Shown here: positions 47,868 to 57,000 of the stretch, in pieces
Position numbering within the stretch: the stretch's first letter is position 1
Layout: each line of letters starts with the position of its first letter
Origin: Cristatella mucedo
Taxonomy: Eukaryota; Bryozoa; Phylactolaemata; Cristatellidae
Length of the DNA: 57,000 nucleotides
NCBI GenBank assembly: GCA_009760855.2
Contig: WPIO01000215.1
Coordinates: forward strand, 188,001 to 245,000
Direction of reading: 5' to 3'
The notes under the pieces: model-generated
What the model saw: only the letters and a program-made list of their open reading frames with translations
What the model was told of the DNA's origin: nothing
Databases searched by the model: none
Position numbers and translations under genes: made by a program

Positions 47868-48624
47868 TCAAGCTTAGACGAGCATGCAAAAGCAGATAAG
47901 GATGCCACGTCTAAGTTGGTCCGTGCATTTGTGACATCCGGCCTTGACTTCTGCAACTCACTGCTTACTGGCCAACCAGCATGTGCGATCAGGCGATTGC
48001 AGCTGGTTCAAAACTCTGCAGCTAGGATTCTCTGTCATGAGCATCACGGCTGCCTCGTCACACCACTTCTCACCGACCTGCACTGGCTTTCAGTCAAGCA
48101 ACGGATTGACTTCAAGGTTTTGTCGCTCACTTTTAGGTCATTTCATTCTTTGGCTCCAGCCTATCTCTCAGATCTACTGCCCTAACAGGCCAATTATCGT
48201 ATCACCCGCTTTTCGGAATCTAACTGTTTACCTATACCTCGTACAAACCTCAAATCCAATGGAGACCGTGCGTTTAGTTCGTATGCTCCCAAAGCCTGGA
48301 ACTCACTCTCGACTTGAACATTCCTTGACTTGACCACATTTAAAAAGAACTTAAAGACAGACCTATCTAGGAAAGCATTTAGTGGGTCTCTATGATTCGT
48401 TCTCTGCGTGCCTATGCGTGCTGACACTGTTGTGTGCTGCCACTAACCACACTTGCATGCTGACCATGTGCATGTCACCCCTGACCGTGTTATTCATGTT
48501 ATTTATCAAGCATGATACCACTCACCATTCGATCGTGTTTCCTTTGCATCAAAAGTAAATCGCATAAAAAGAGATTGAGTTCTCTTAGAGCGCTTTATCA
48601 AATGCATTATTATTATTATTATTG
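47868..48624 (+). mobile_element. LINE A fragment with intact reading segment and (ATT)n tail
   Basis: From 47847 the plus strand is open for 112 codons. From about 47897 it reads TSKLVRAFVTSGLDFCNSLL, QPACAIRRLQLVQNSAARIL, LLTDLHWLSVKQRIDFKVLS and SFHSLAPAYLSDLLP. A stop, then frameshifts, follow. The rest matches the family to its 3' hairpin (48561-48600) and ATT repeats. 5'-truncated. Confidence 0.9.
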
Positions 48625-48814
48625 CCCGTAAGCGCGGCACCCTATTCCAACTGGGCTGGTCATCAGATAATCAAATTTCCTCCACTATCGAATATACCTT
48701 CTCTCTGCTAAAGGAAATGGTCAAAATCTGGGCTCGCTGAGATAAGAGCAAGATCGCCCAGCTAATTCATGCGTTTGTGGTACCCGCTTAGATTATTACC
48801 TTACATTATTACAT

Positions 48815-48950
48815 AATTCATTTGTATATCGCCCAAAGAGAACTTAATCTCTATTCAGGCGCTTCACATATGCCTCGGGGCTCGAGCCCACGACCTCAGC
48901 CAGACCTTGGTTGGGGCGAGCACCTTAACCGCTGGACCAAACCAGCTCGG
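48815..48950 (-). mobile_element. SINE2 inserted in a LINE, minus strand
   Basis: Tail first (ATTCATTTGTATATCGCCC, CTCTATTCAGGCGCTTCAC), then the B box antisense GGGGCTCGAGCCC (48878-48890) and the head CCGCTGGACCAAACCAGCTC. Confidence 0.85.
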
Positions 48951-48956
48951 CACCTT

Positions 48957-48999
48957 GATTACCTACCTTTACCATTACCTTTATTACCTACCTTTATTC
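48957..48999. repeat. Degenerate TTACC/TTTACC repeat
   Basis: Short pentanucleotide-like array next to the SINE2 head. Confidence 0.6.
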
Positions 49000-49610
49000 A
49001 GGACTCCTTCCGGGCAGCCCTTTATCGTATGCAGCTGAGGCAGAACTCGGCTGCTCTTCTGATCTGTCGCCAACATCTACCGCTGCCACTACTTTGCTGA
49101 CCTTCGCTGCCCCCCAGAAACGCTTGCATGTCACCAGAACGTCACTAGCACCAGCGTCCGACCCGTCGCTGCTGCAGCCAACGCTGTCACGCATCGCTCG
49201 CATCGCTCCGCGTCGTCTAGGCATCTTACCGTCGCTCGCACGACAGATTTGCCAAGCTGCTGTGATTCGCAACAGCTCTAAGCGTCTTAATGCATTGGTG
49301 GCAAGACAGGTGACTTGTGAGTAAGAGCGGCAAAGAATTGAAGTAAGAATGCATGGACTAACTACATGCTGTAGCCGTGCCTAAGTAGGCGCACGCTTGT
49401 GAAATTCAAAGTAGCTGAAAGTAGGCACACTCGATCGAGGCTCTTGAGGATTGAGGCTCTAGTGAGATGTCACTTCGGAACAAGGCTCTCAGCCGAATAA
49501 CCTTGCCTCAAAGCAACGTACCTTACTTAGCTCGGTTCCTCGCAAAGCCTATAACTCGCTCCCGACTGAGATTATGACATCCCCTGACTTGGCGACTTAA
49601 AGAGCAGAAG

Positions 49611-50645
49611 CGGAAGCATTAGCAGAAGCTTAAAAATGAACCTATTCCTTGCTGAATTAGTTTGGCTGGTGTTAGCTACCCCTCGCTTATGCGCGGTTAC
49701 ACTACAATCCCATAATTGCAAACGAGGAGCACCACAACCGCAGCCGAACGTCGATTACGAACTATGAGCTTGGCCGCTGAATTATACACGAGTGCTGTGT
49801 ATGAGATAGCCGCAATAAGCCGGAGCTTATGAGCAGAACGGTTTTTACGATTACGTAGGAAAGAAATTGCAGTATGAATCACGATCTGGACATGATAAAA
49901 CGCATGGGCCTGATCGCACTCACTCGCTTTGAATAACGGTCTTCTGGTACTGTAGTCTTAACACTGAGCGCGAGCTGCTGTAAGCCTGAGAATGATTCTC
50001 TTGGAAGTCACCTGTCGTATCAGCCGCCATATATGTGCTATTGTTTGTATCTTTGAAATAGGATGTTACTGTTAGCGCTGCATGTAGGATATGGAGTTCC
50101 GTGTCGTTTTTGTTGGCTTACTGCGAGTTTAAGATATTTGCACACATCACGCATTCTGCCGCTACCCGAACTAGTGAGAGCATCGCGGTCATAACAATAC
50201 TGTGCACATTGTAATCAATATCGAAATGCTTCCCTTACGGCATAGGTAAAGTGTGTAGAAAGAGCTTTAGTGATCTCAGTGTGCTTTGGAAATGTTACCT
50301 TTAGCATTATTCTTAACGAGGTGCCTACTGATGAGCTGCAAGGCTAATCGCACAACTTAATTAACATCAAGACGGACGACGGTGGTGGCTAACCGATCAG
50401 CTGATCGATGCGAGTGCCAAGTAAACATGCAGCACTCAATTATGGATGCGTTTAATGTAGCGTCTGATTCGGAGTTCAATAGTATTACAAAGATCGAGCA
50501 TGTTCTGAAAACGTTGTGACAATGCGCTATATGAATCGTGCATGAACGGCGGGCAGCAGATGTAGGCTAGACTTGAAATTATCAAAACCAAAGCTATGAG
50601 CCATGTGCTAACAAGTAGCATTGCTAATCGTGTCTGTATTATCTT
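49611..50645. other. No recognisable gene
   Basis: A weak LINE A-type tail may lie at 50240-50310 (AAAGTGTGTAGAAAGAGCTT). Otherwise nothing recognised. Confidence 0.35.
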
Positions 50646-51110
50646 TTAATAATAACAGTAATAATAATGGACTTGATAAAGCGTCCTCAGAGAACTTAAT
50701 CTCTTTCTAGGTGCTTTACATTTGCTGCACAGGGAAATGCAATTGAATGGTGAGTAATATCATGCTTGATGCACAAACAAAATGAATAGCATGGGTAGGT
50801 GTGACATGCACAGGGTCAGCATGCAAATGTGGTTAGTGGCAGCATGCACAGTGTCAGCACGCATAAGCACATCAAGGACGAATCACATGGACCCACTAAA
50901 TGCTGTCCTAAATAGATGTGTTTTTAAGCTCTTTTTAAATGTGGTAAAGTCAGGGGATGTTCTGACGCAATTCGGGAGGGAGTTCCAGGCTTTGGGAGCA
51001 AACGAACTAAATGCACGATCTCCAAAGGATTTAAGGTTTGTACTAGGTATTTGTAGATTGTTGGATTCCGAAAAGCGGGTTGTACGATGCTTGGCCTGGT
51101 GGGAGAGTCT
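50646..51110 (-). mobile_element. LINE A 3' fragment, minus strand
   Basis: AAT-rich tail, hairpin antisense (TTGATAAAGCGTCCTCAGAG), CATGCACAGGGTCAGCATGC, then antisense of the C-terminal coding part: AGTTCCAGGCTTTGGGAGCA, CACGATCTCCAAAGGATTTA and ACGATGCTTGGCCTGGTGGG. 5'-truncated near 51110. Confidence 0.88.
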
Positions 51111-51439
51111 TTTTCGGGTGCATGCATGCTATAATCGTTCTATACTTGTTATCATTGATAAAACGCTTTGCCACCTTTCTGGCCTGCGTGTAGCACCTAA
51201 ACAGAGGTTCAGTCTCTTGAAGTGCTATAAAAAGTATCGCTTTTTTATAGCAAATATCTGTGAAAAAAGAAAGGGATTTATGGCCAATACCGCTGAGAAG
51301 CTGTGCGTTTAAAATCTCTCGGCGACAGCTATATGGACAGCTTCTTCATCGATCTATTTTTGTTGCTGAGTTCGCAGAAGGTAGCTAGCTATACGTCGAG
51401 TTTGAAAGCTTTTGACGCTTGCTGGCATCCTACGCTTCC
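51111..51439. other. No recognisable gene
   Basis: The plus frame entering from 50782 runs on to 51312 but begins in antisense LINE sequence; not accepted as a gene. Confidence 0.4.
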
Positions 51440-51516
51440 CCTGTGCAGCAAATGTAAAGCGCCTAGAAAGAGATTGAGCTCTCTGAGGGCGCTTCATCGA
51501 GTTCATTATTATTATT
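51440..51516 (+). mobile_element. LINE A 3' tail
   Basis: CAGCAAATGTAAAGCGCCTA, GAAAGAGATTGAGCTCTCTG and GGGCGCTTCATCG, then ATT repeats. Confidence 0.85.
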
Positions 51517-51989
51517 GCTATTGTTATTACGCTGTTTCGCCTCACACTTTGTTGTCTGCGACAGTTTCGAATAAATTCGGCGTACACGAGTAAGTTCTTT
51601 TTCATAGGAATTCCTTTTAGATCAAAAGAGAGAATCAATTTGAATAAGTAGTAGTTTCCTTGATAATTTTTCTGACAGCTCGGACAGAAAAAAAAAATCA
51701 GTTAAACCCCTTATCTAACTCTGCTGACGGACGTCGAGTCTTGTTTCAGGCCATGTCTGATGCCTGCAGCCCCGATCAGTCTCGATGCCTGCAGCCCCGG
51801 CTTCGTGCCGTGAAGATGAAAGTGCAAATGCGGTCGCTCAGGATCGCGTCCTTGCTGCACGAACCCTGCTCACCGGTCCGGTCAACTGAATGCTCGCTCA
51901 ATGGCTCTCATCGAGACGCTGTCAATTAGCAACGGCAGCAAAGCGACCGGGAAAGTGATCCCATGGGACGCATGCGGCTTCTATCAATC
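51517..51989. other. No recognisable gene
   Basis: Short frames only; no repeat recognised. Confidence 0.4.
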
Positions 51990-52119
51990 GGGGACTTGGC
52001 CGCATCCGCTGGTTTGCCCCAGGGAAACGATCGAGGTCGTGGGCTCGAGTCCAGGGGTAAATGTAATGCGCCTGGGTAGAGATTTGGTTCCCTTAGGGTG
52101 CTAGACAAATGATCTATAT
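51990..52119 (+). mobile_element. SINE2
   Basis: Head near CATCCGCTGGTTTGCCCCAG, B box GGGCTCGAGTCC (52040-52051), tail GCGCCTGGGTAGAGATTTGG and CCCTTAGGGTGCTAGACAAA. Confidence 0.85.
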
Positions 52120-52619
52120 ATTTTTTACCGCTGCTTCGACAGCCGAACAGCTCAGTGCTCTGCCCCGCCCCGCCCCCAATGCAGAGGGGTAGGGTGGCCG
52201 TGCACAGGAGCAGTGGCATTCCACACGGGGTAAGGTGACTCTTTTTTGCTTGGGCAGTTGGACACCGGCGCGGACTTAGGGAGGTCCAGCACAACGACAG
52301 GTGGGCCTTGCACGGGGCGGGTGGGGCAGAGTGAGTGGGGCGGCGGGAAGGAATGCAAATACCAAAGACCAGCTCAGAAAAAATGGCTTGCAAGTAATTG
52401 GCTGAAGGACGATGATGCAAGTCGTTTTATCGAGGGGCATGTTGTTTGATTGCCGACTGGAAGAGGCAAGGATCTTGAGGCCTTTACTGCACATTTTCTG
52501 CACGCATTTCAGCTCAGGCAGAAGAAAGTGCTGGAGGAGACAATAGTGCCAGGAACAGGCGGAGTTTTGCCTCTCGTGAATGTGGTCTAATCAGAGAGAT
52601 ACGTACACGGTGGCTTCGT
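52120..52619. other. No recognisable gene
   Basis: A 164-codon minus frame (51926-52420) begins here but runs through the SINE2 antisense, so I do not accept it. Confidence 0.4.
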
Positions 52620-52830
52620 TCGGTGGTGTGCTTCAGGCATTGGTAGCTTGCGAGCTGAGAAATGGTCTCAGAAGAATTTGAGGTTGCTTAAATGGATTGC
52701 TAAGCGAATTAAGTCATGCAATTGGATGGTACTGTAACTTTTCAGTAAACATGCTGAACAGCAAACACGGCCAGTAAAGCATACTCACGCTCTCTTTATT
52801 GTGGCAGGCAGCGACCCCTATAAGGTATAA

Positions 52831-52896
<66 letters not shown>

Positions 52897-53275
52897 GCAC
52901 GCATACACGTTTTGACGGAAACCGTAGAAACAGGCTTCGCTGCGATTGACTAACAGATAGCCCGGGACTGATGTACAATGGCAGTTAGGCGAGCTGTACT
53001 GCCATTAGTTGGAGTTAGCAACTTCCGAAAAACCAGTCGCTTCTGTACGATGAGAAGCCTGATTTAGAAATGTGTTCTGGTTTTGATTGGCCCGAGCAGA
53101 GAATGGACGGACTGAGAAATGAGCAAGCTAATCTCTAGATAGATTCGGCACTTGATGAGGAGCGACTGCAGGTTGGGGATTACTGTGGCGTGATGTGGCG
53201 GCTGCGACTTTCTTGGCAGGCAAGATAAGCGGCAGAGTTTTGCCACTACAGTAAGCGTCTTAATGCACAGGCAGG
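52620..53275 (-). mobile_element. Decayed LINE, minus strand, split by a CA tract
   Basis: At 53085-53275 the minus strand keeps pieces equivalent to QNSAA, SRHIT and FLSPS; at 52636-52690 it reads NLKFFLRPFLSSQATNA, equivalent to the NLKSFGDRAFSS region. The order fits one element, interrupted at 52832-52905 by a CA repeat. Confidence 0.55.
52832..52905. repeat. CA microsatellite
   Basis: About 60 bases of pure CA, then CACG units. Confidence 0.95.
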
Positions 53276-53370
53276 ACAATTTGTAATGGAATACATAAGT
53301 CTAAAGGAGATTTCGCCAAATGAAAGAACCAACTTGGCTGTGGCATCAGTATTTAAGCAAAACTGTAGCA

Positions 53371-53464
<94 letters not shown>

Positions 53465-53499
53465 ATATACATACACATATATATATAAACAACATATAT

Positions 53500-53562
<63 letters not shown>
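53371..53562. repeat. Long TA microsatellite
   Basis: Two pure TA runs (about 53380-53460 and 53522-53560) joined by TA-rich sequence with TGTATATACATACAC interruptions. Self-complementary, so it can extrude cruciforms. Confidence 0.95.
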
Positions 53563-53563
<1 letters not shown>

Positions 53564-53995
53564 CAAAGCTTGTGACAGCTGATGCGTCTTTAGCTAGCTC
53601 ACCGGTGGCACAATCAGCTTTGGGATACAATAAGGCGCTGTGATTCTTCGGAAATCTGAGGTAAACATTGTTTGCAATACGACTAACTTAACTCACAGAA
53701 AAATTGGGAAGCACATTTTGCTATTTCAAGACGATAAAATGATGACCTTCTACTATTACGGTTGCTACAGTGTCACAACCAATTATTTCACTATATATCC
53801 AATTTAATACGGATGGAGATGAAGATAATGGAAATATCAAGTTATCTTGAATGGCATTCTTTTTTGACACTCATTATTATTGTATCTTGGTAGTCGGACT
53901 GTAAATACCTTACTAGGGACTCGATGTAAAAGTAACGTTTGTGACCGTGTCGGAATTACGGGCAAACCAATTTACTACGTAACTATTACCCAATA
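53563..53995. other. No recognisable gene
   Basis: AT-rich, nothing recognised. Confidence 0.45.
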
Positions 53996-54085
53996 ATTAA
54001 TAAAATTAATAATGCATTGGTGTAGCGCGCACAGAGAGCTGAATCTCTTTATCGGCACTCTAAAGATGCTGTAAAGAAAGTAAGA
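53996..54085 (-). mobile_element. LINE A-type tail remnant, minus strand
   Basis: AATTAATAATGCATTGG, GTAGCGCGCACAGAGAGCTG and AATCTCTTTATCGGCACTCT are a decayed antisense tail. Confidence 0.55.
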
Positions 54086-55232
54086 CTACATGATGGATAT
54101 TCATAGACGCAGTGGAAGGAGACAGAACTTTTCATCTGGGAGGCACAACCCGCAAAATTTTTATCTAGGATGCGAGACCCGTAAGGTTGTCATTTAAGCG
54201 GAGCTCGACTCGAAAATAATGAATTTATAGTGGTACCTCATATTGTTTATTTGATACAAACTTGCCGCTTGTTCTTCGAGTGGAATTAAGACATAATTTC
54301 CTCGTTGGTGACGGTCGACGGGTGGGCGGCGTAAGAATATGGGAAGGCCCAGGTCGCTACCCTTTTTTACAATCCCTGGCTCAGCCAAGGGGTAGATTTG
54401 TTGCCATCGCACGCAAAAACACGAGACCCTGTAGAACGGCGCCAATTATTTGCCAAGGTCTCCTAGAATGTCCTGTTCATAGCCGCAACGTTCCTAACAG
54501 TGGTTGCACAGTTTGAAAGTGGAGGCGTCTAACCATGTGAGCGGTCAAGTGAAGGAAAACTTTCGTTTGAGTAAGAAGCTAGCCTGCTGCCATTGTATCT
54601 TTATTGTGTCTCATAGCAAATAGCCTTTCTTGTTCTAAATTCCTTCGACGTGTTCACTTCCCAAGGTAATAAACTTCTGGAAATGTAGTGAATTTGAAAA
54701 TAAACATCCTGTTATCTTGTAAAAACTTGGAGACGACATACTTGCCATTAAGTTTCTTGTTAAATATTCAACGCACCAAAAACTTTGAATCACAGAATAG
54801 ATTCAATGCGTAGCATGACATTTGTTGGTGTTGGCTAACACTGACATTATCCTCATTGCCAACCTGCGTTATGACCATGACCTTGAAGTTCATGCTGCGA
54901 AATTAGATGCTTTGATGTGGTACTGCCCTGCCCCCTGTAACAAATTAGTTGTCACTGTGAGTAGACAGAGCAGTATAACTATCGCAGGCCCAGTCAATGC
55001 ACTTAGTAAGTAACAGTTACCGCCCAATCACGCTCACAGGGAATGACGAACACATACCCTGTGTGTACTTATGTATTTACGTGTAGGCACGCGGGGATGA
55101 ATGTGTGCATGCATCTCCGTTTGGATTTCCGCTGAGTCGCAGAGTCACACATTTTCGGGTGTTGTGTTCTAGTTTGCTGTGATCAGCAACAATGCCTCTA
55201 CTTGAGCCGTACAGTGGAGAGCACACACACAC
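54086..55232. other. No recognisable gene
   Basis: Short frames on both strands, none with a recognised motif; no repeat family. Confidence 0.4.
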
Positions 55233-55248
55233 ATTATTCGCACACAAA

Positions 55249-55436
55249 GCCTAAGCGGCTGAGCTGTGCGAATAATGTATAGCCAACGGATTCCGTCTCG
55301 GGTAATAAAGAAAGAGAGAGAGAGAGAGAGAATCATACTTGACGCAGTGGGGCAGTCGAGGAATTGAGTCACATCGGAGAAGCAGCAAAGTTTACACTAC
55401 ATCTACTATTGCTCGGTCAAGAACTCGGTAACCTTT
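55249..55436 (-). mobile_element. LINE B fragment, minus strand, with a palindromic segment
   Basis: GCCTAAGCGGCT, TAGCCAACGGATTCCGTCTC, AATAAAGAAAGAGAG (a GA run at 55310-55332) and the downstream order match the other LINE B copies. One internal segment is replaced by sequence complementary to the flank (see findings). Confidence 0.75.
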
Positions 55437-55590
55437 CCTGTTAAGCAAGGTCGTGCCTCCAAAGCCATCTGGGCCCAATTAATAACAATAGCTACATTTC
55501 TGTAATTGAAAGTAAAGATTGGTTGATTCAACTTGCGTCCTGGGTTGTGCAGAGCGAGCACCTTACACCCAGGCCTAACAGCCAGAGGCA

Positions 55591-55645
55591 ATAGAGTCCT
55601 CAGAGAACTAAATCTCCTTGTCGACACTTTAGATTTGCTGTACTG
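55591..55645 (-). mobile_element. LINE A-type tail remnant, minus strand
   Basis: AGTCCTCAGAGAACTAAATC and TTTAGATTTGCTGT are antisense tail pieces. Confidence 0.5.
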
Positions 55646-55802
55646 TTGCTAATCCAACGACTGTCATGCGTTCCCATGTCTGACTTATTTTATCCTACCA
55701 TCCCACATCCGTTGACCTTACAGAGATCCGGGCTGCCGGCTCCTTAACCGGTCCTTAAGTTAGGTGCTGTTGTACAGGCGGCCTGAGCAAGCAAGTCTGA
55801 AA

Positions 55803-55945
55803 AATACTAGCTGATTAGGCAGCGTCTTTTGTATAGCGGCAGAAGGGCCTCGCCGACTATCGCCACCGCTTGCAGTGGCAATAAAGGATTGCCCACCGCA
55901 GGATTCGAACCCATGACCTCGGGACTGAGGTCGTGGGTTTGAGTT
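55803..55945 (-). mobile_element. SINE1, minus strand
   Basis: ATACTAGCTGATTAGGCAGC, GTATAGCGGCAGAAGGGCC, AAAGGATTGCCCACCGCAGG, B box antisense GGATTCGAACCC (55901-55912) and the long arm CCATGACCTC ... GAGGTCGTGG. Confidence 0.85.
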
Positions 55946-56170
55946 AGATTCGCATAAGATTTGGATTCGTTTAAGAATTTAAATAATATTTATATTTAAT
56001 ATATAATGTATATTACAATTTTATTATAATATATAAAATATATATATTGTACTAATTCAAAAATTATGTATCTTTTAAATTATAACAGTTGTAATTGATT
56101 AATATATTAATCTATACAATTAATTAACATGGTAATTTATATATTCACTTCATTCGACATGTTTTTATAT
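55946..56170. other. AT-rich DNA
   Basis: Strongly AT-rich with short TATA and TTAAT runs; no feature recognised. Confidence 0.6.
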
Positions 56171-56391
56171 AGGTGGCCTGAGTAGAGCAAGCCAAGAGGT
56201 ATGAACATACATATGGATATGCAGCTAAGCTAGCGGCGCCCTGTGGTACTATTCAGCCATTGCCATTGGTAGGGACTGAAGCTGCAGGCTATGTCCAGTC
56301 GCGAAATGGTCTTATTATCAGACCATGCATTTCAATTTGGCACACCGTCTAAATCACCCCTGGTCTGCAGCTCAGTTTGCTGCCTCATAAA

Positions 56392-56535
56392 TAAATATCA
56401 GCTGATTTAACAGCCTCATTTGTATAGCGACAGAGGAGCCTTCGAGGGGTATCACCACCGCTTGCAGCTGGAAATAAAGGATCGCCAAAGGGATGATTCG
56501 AACCTGCAACCTCGGTCGTAAAGACGTCATGCAAA
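56392..56535 (-). mobile_element. SINE1, minus strand
   Basis: ATATCAGCTGATTTAACAGC, GTATAGCGACAGAGGAGCC, ATAAAGGATCGCCAAAGG and the B box antisense GATTCGAACCTGC. About 590 bp from the previous copy in the same orientation. Confidence 0.85.
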
Positions 56536-57000
56536 TACCCCCGAGTTTCAGAAGGCTGCGGTCTGTCCAGCAGCTTCAGACTGCTATGCAATTGGCAGAC
56601 CTTTGAACGATCAAGAATCAGATGCTGCGATAGCACAGGTAGTCTCTCGGCGTCGTGTGTGCCAATATCGTGCAATCGTGGACTATTCACTTTAGCTCAC
56701 TGCGCTTAATCATTTAAAGAGAGATAGTTTCACACTTTACGTCATAACTGCAGCTGTACCCTGATGATTATCAGGGACTCATTTCTCCCACTGAGCTTAT
56801 ACTTAGCAGGCTGGCTTACCCGCGGCAGAAGGTCGTGCAGGGAGTCGTCTGCTCCTGAGTATAAATATAGTTGAAAAAAATGTATAAATGGGGCCTGAAG
56901 CTTTAATAAGAAAGACTCCATGCCGTTATAAAATTACTTAAATAAATTTAGCAAAATACCAGTTCGTTGAATTTTCTCCCACTATAAATATTTCATTCGC
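56536..57000. other. No recognisable gene
   Basis: Short frames and AT-rich sequence near the window end; nothing recognised. Confidence 0.45.

Larger units (their letters stand above)
48640..49610 (+). mobile_element. Third LINE copy, L2/CR1-like, split by a SINE2
   Basis: Left part reads LGWSSDNQISSTIEYTFSLL and IAQLIHAFVVPA to about 48814. Right part resumes near 49001 with DSFRAALYRMQLRQNSAALL and ends in a decayed YLARFL-like segment near 49530-49600. More diverged from LINE A than the other copies, so it may be a separate family. Confidence 0.7.

Noticed and set aside
50782-51312. 176-codon plus-strand frame
   Set aside because: Most of it is antisense to a LINE A fragment whose minus-strand translation matches the family.
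53246-53582. Frames coding Ile-Tyr repeats
   Set aside because: Translation of the TA microsatellite only.

Overview
This window looks like nuclear DNA of an animal, most likely an invertebrate. I cannot name the phylum. Long reading frames are scarce, and there are many decayed, 5'-truncated non-LTR retrotransposons whose translations resemble the C-terminal part of L2/CR1-type reverse transcriptases. tRNA-derived SINEs, very long dinucleotide tracts and a few CpG-rich islands complete the picture. There are no operons, CRISPR arrays or rRNA genes, and no convincing tRNA gene.

Layout. 1-2660: little apart from GA/TG and CA tracts. 2664-5513 (minus): a 949-codon frame rich in Ser, Ala, Arg and Gln, running back into a CpG-rich stretch that ends near 6250. 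It is the only good candidate for a large host coding exon. 6250-20000: mostly featureless DNA with long GA/CT tracts, two LINE fragments, a tRNA-derived SINE and a short hAT element with SPIN-type ends (17203-17367). 20000-26960: a SINE, the longest LINE A copy (20945-21942), a CpG-rich patch (23480-24330), two minus-strand SINEs, an exact 64-bp tandem duplication containing a palindrome, and a LINE B copy. 27000-34600: sparse, with LINE B, SINE and LINE A remnants. 34876-36245: a broken copy of an uncharacterised dispersed gene family, interrupted by a SINE and by a LINE B. 36700-40000: LINE and SINE fragments and a CT tract. 40021-42760: a 744-bp GA tract leading into the strongest CpG-rich island. 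42755-54090: dense LINE A debris with two clear nested insertions. 54090-57000: LINE B, SINE copies and AT-rich DNA.

Repeat families, named here for convenience. LINE A: L2/CR1-like, with a 3' end that folds as a stem-loop followed by (ATT)n. LINE B: a second family with a different 3' end. SINE1: tRNA-derived, with an unusually long hairpin before the B box. SINE2: tRNA-derived, with a 3' tail matching the LINE A stem-loop, so it probably used LINE A machinery. Every copy is truncated or decayed; I see no element that could move by itself. The most noteworthy items are the SPIN-type hAT element, the doubly interrupted pseudogene, the LINE A/SINE2 tail sharing and the nested insertions. I found no clearly new molecular system.
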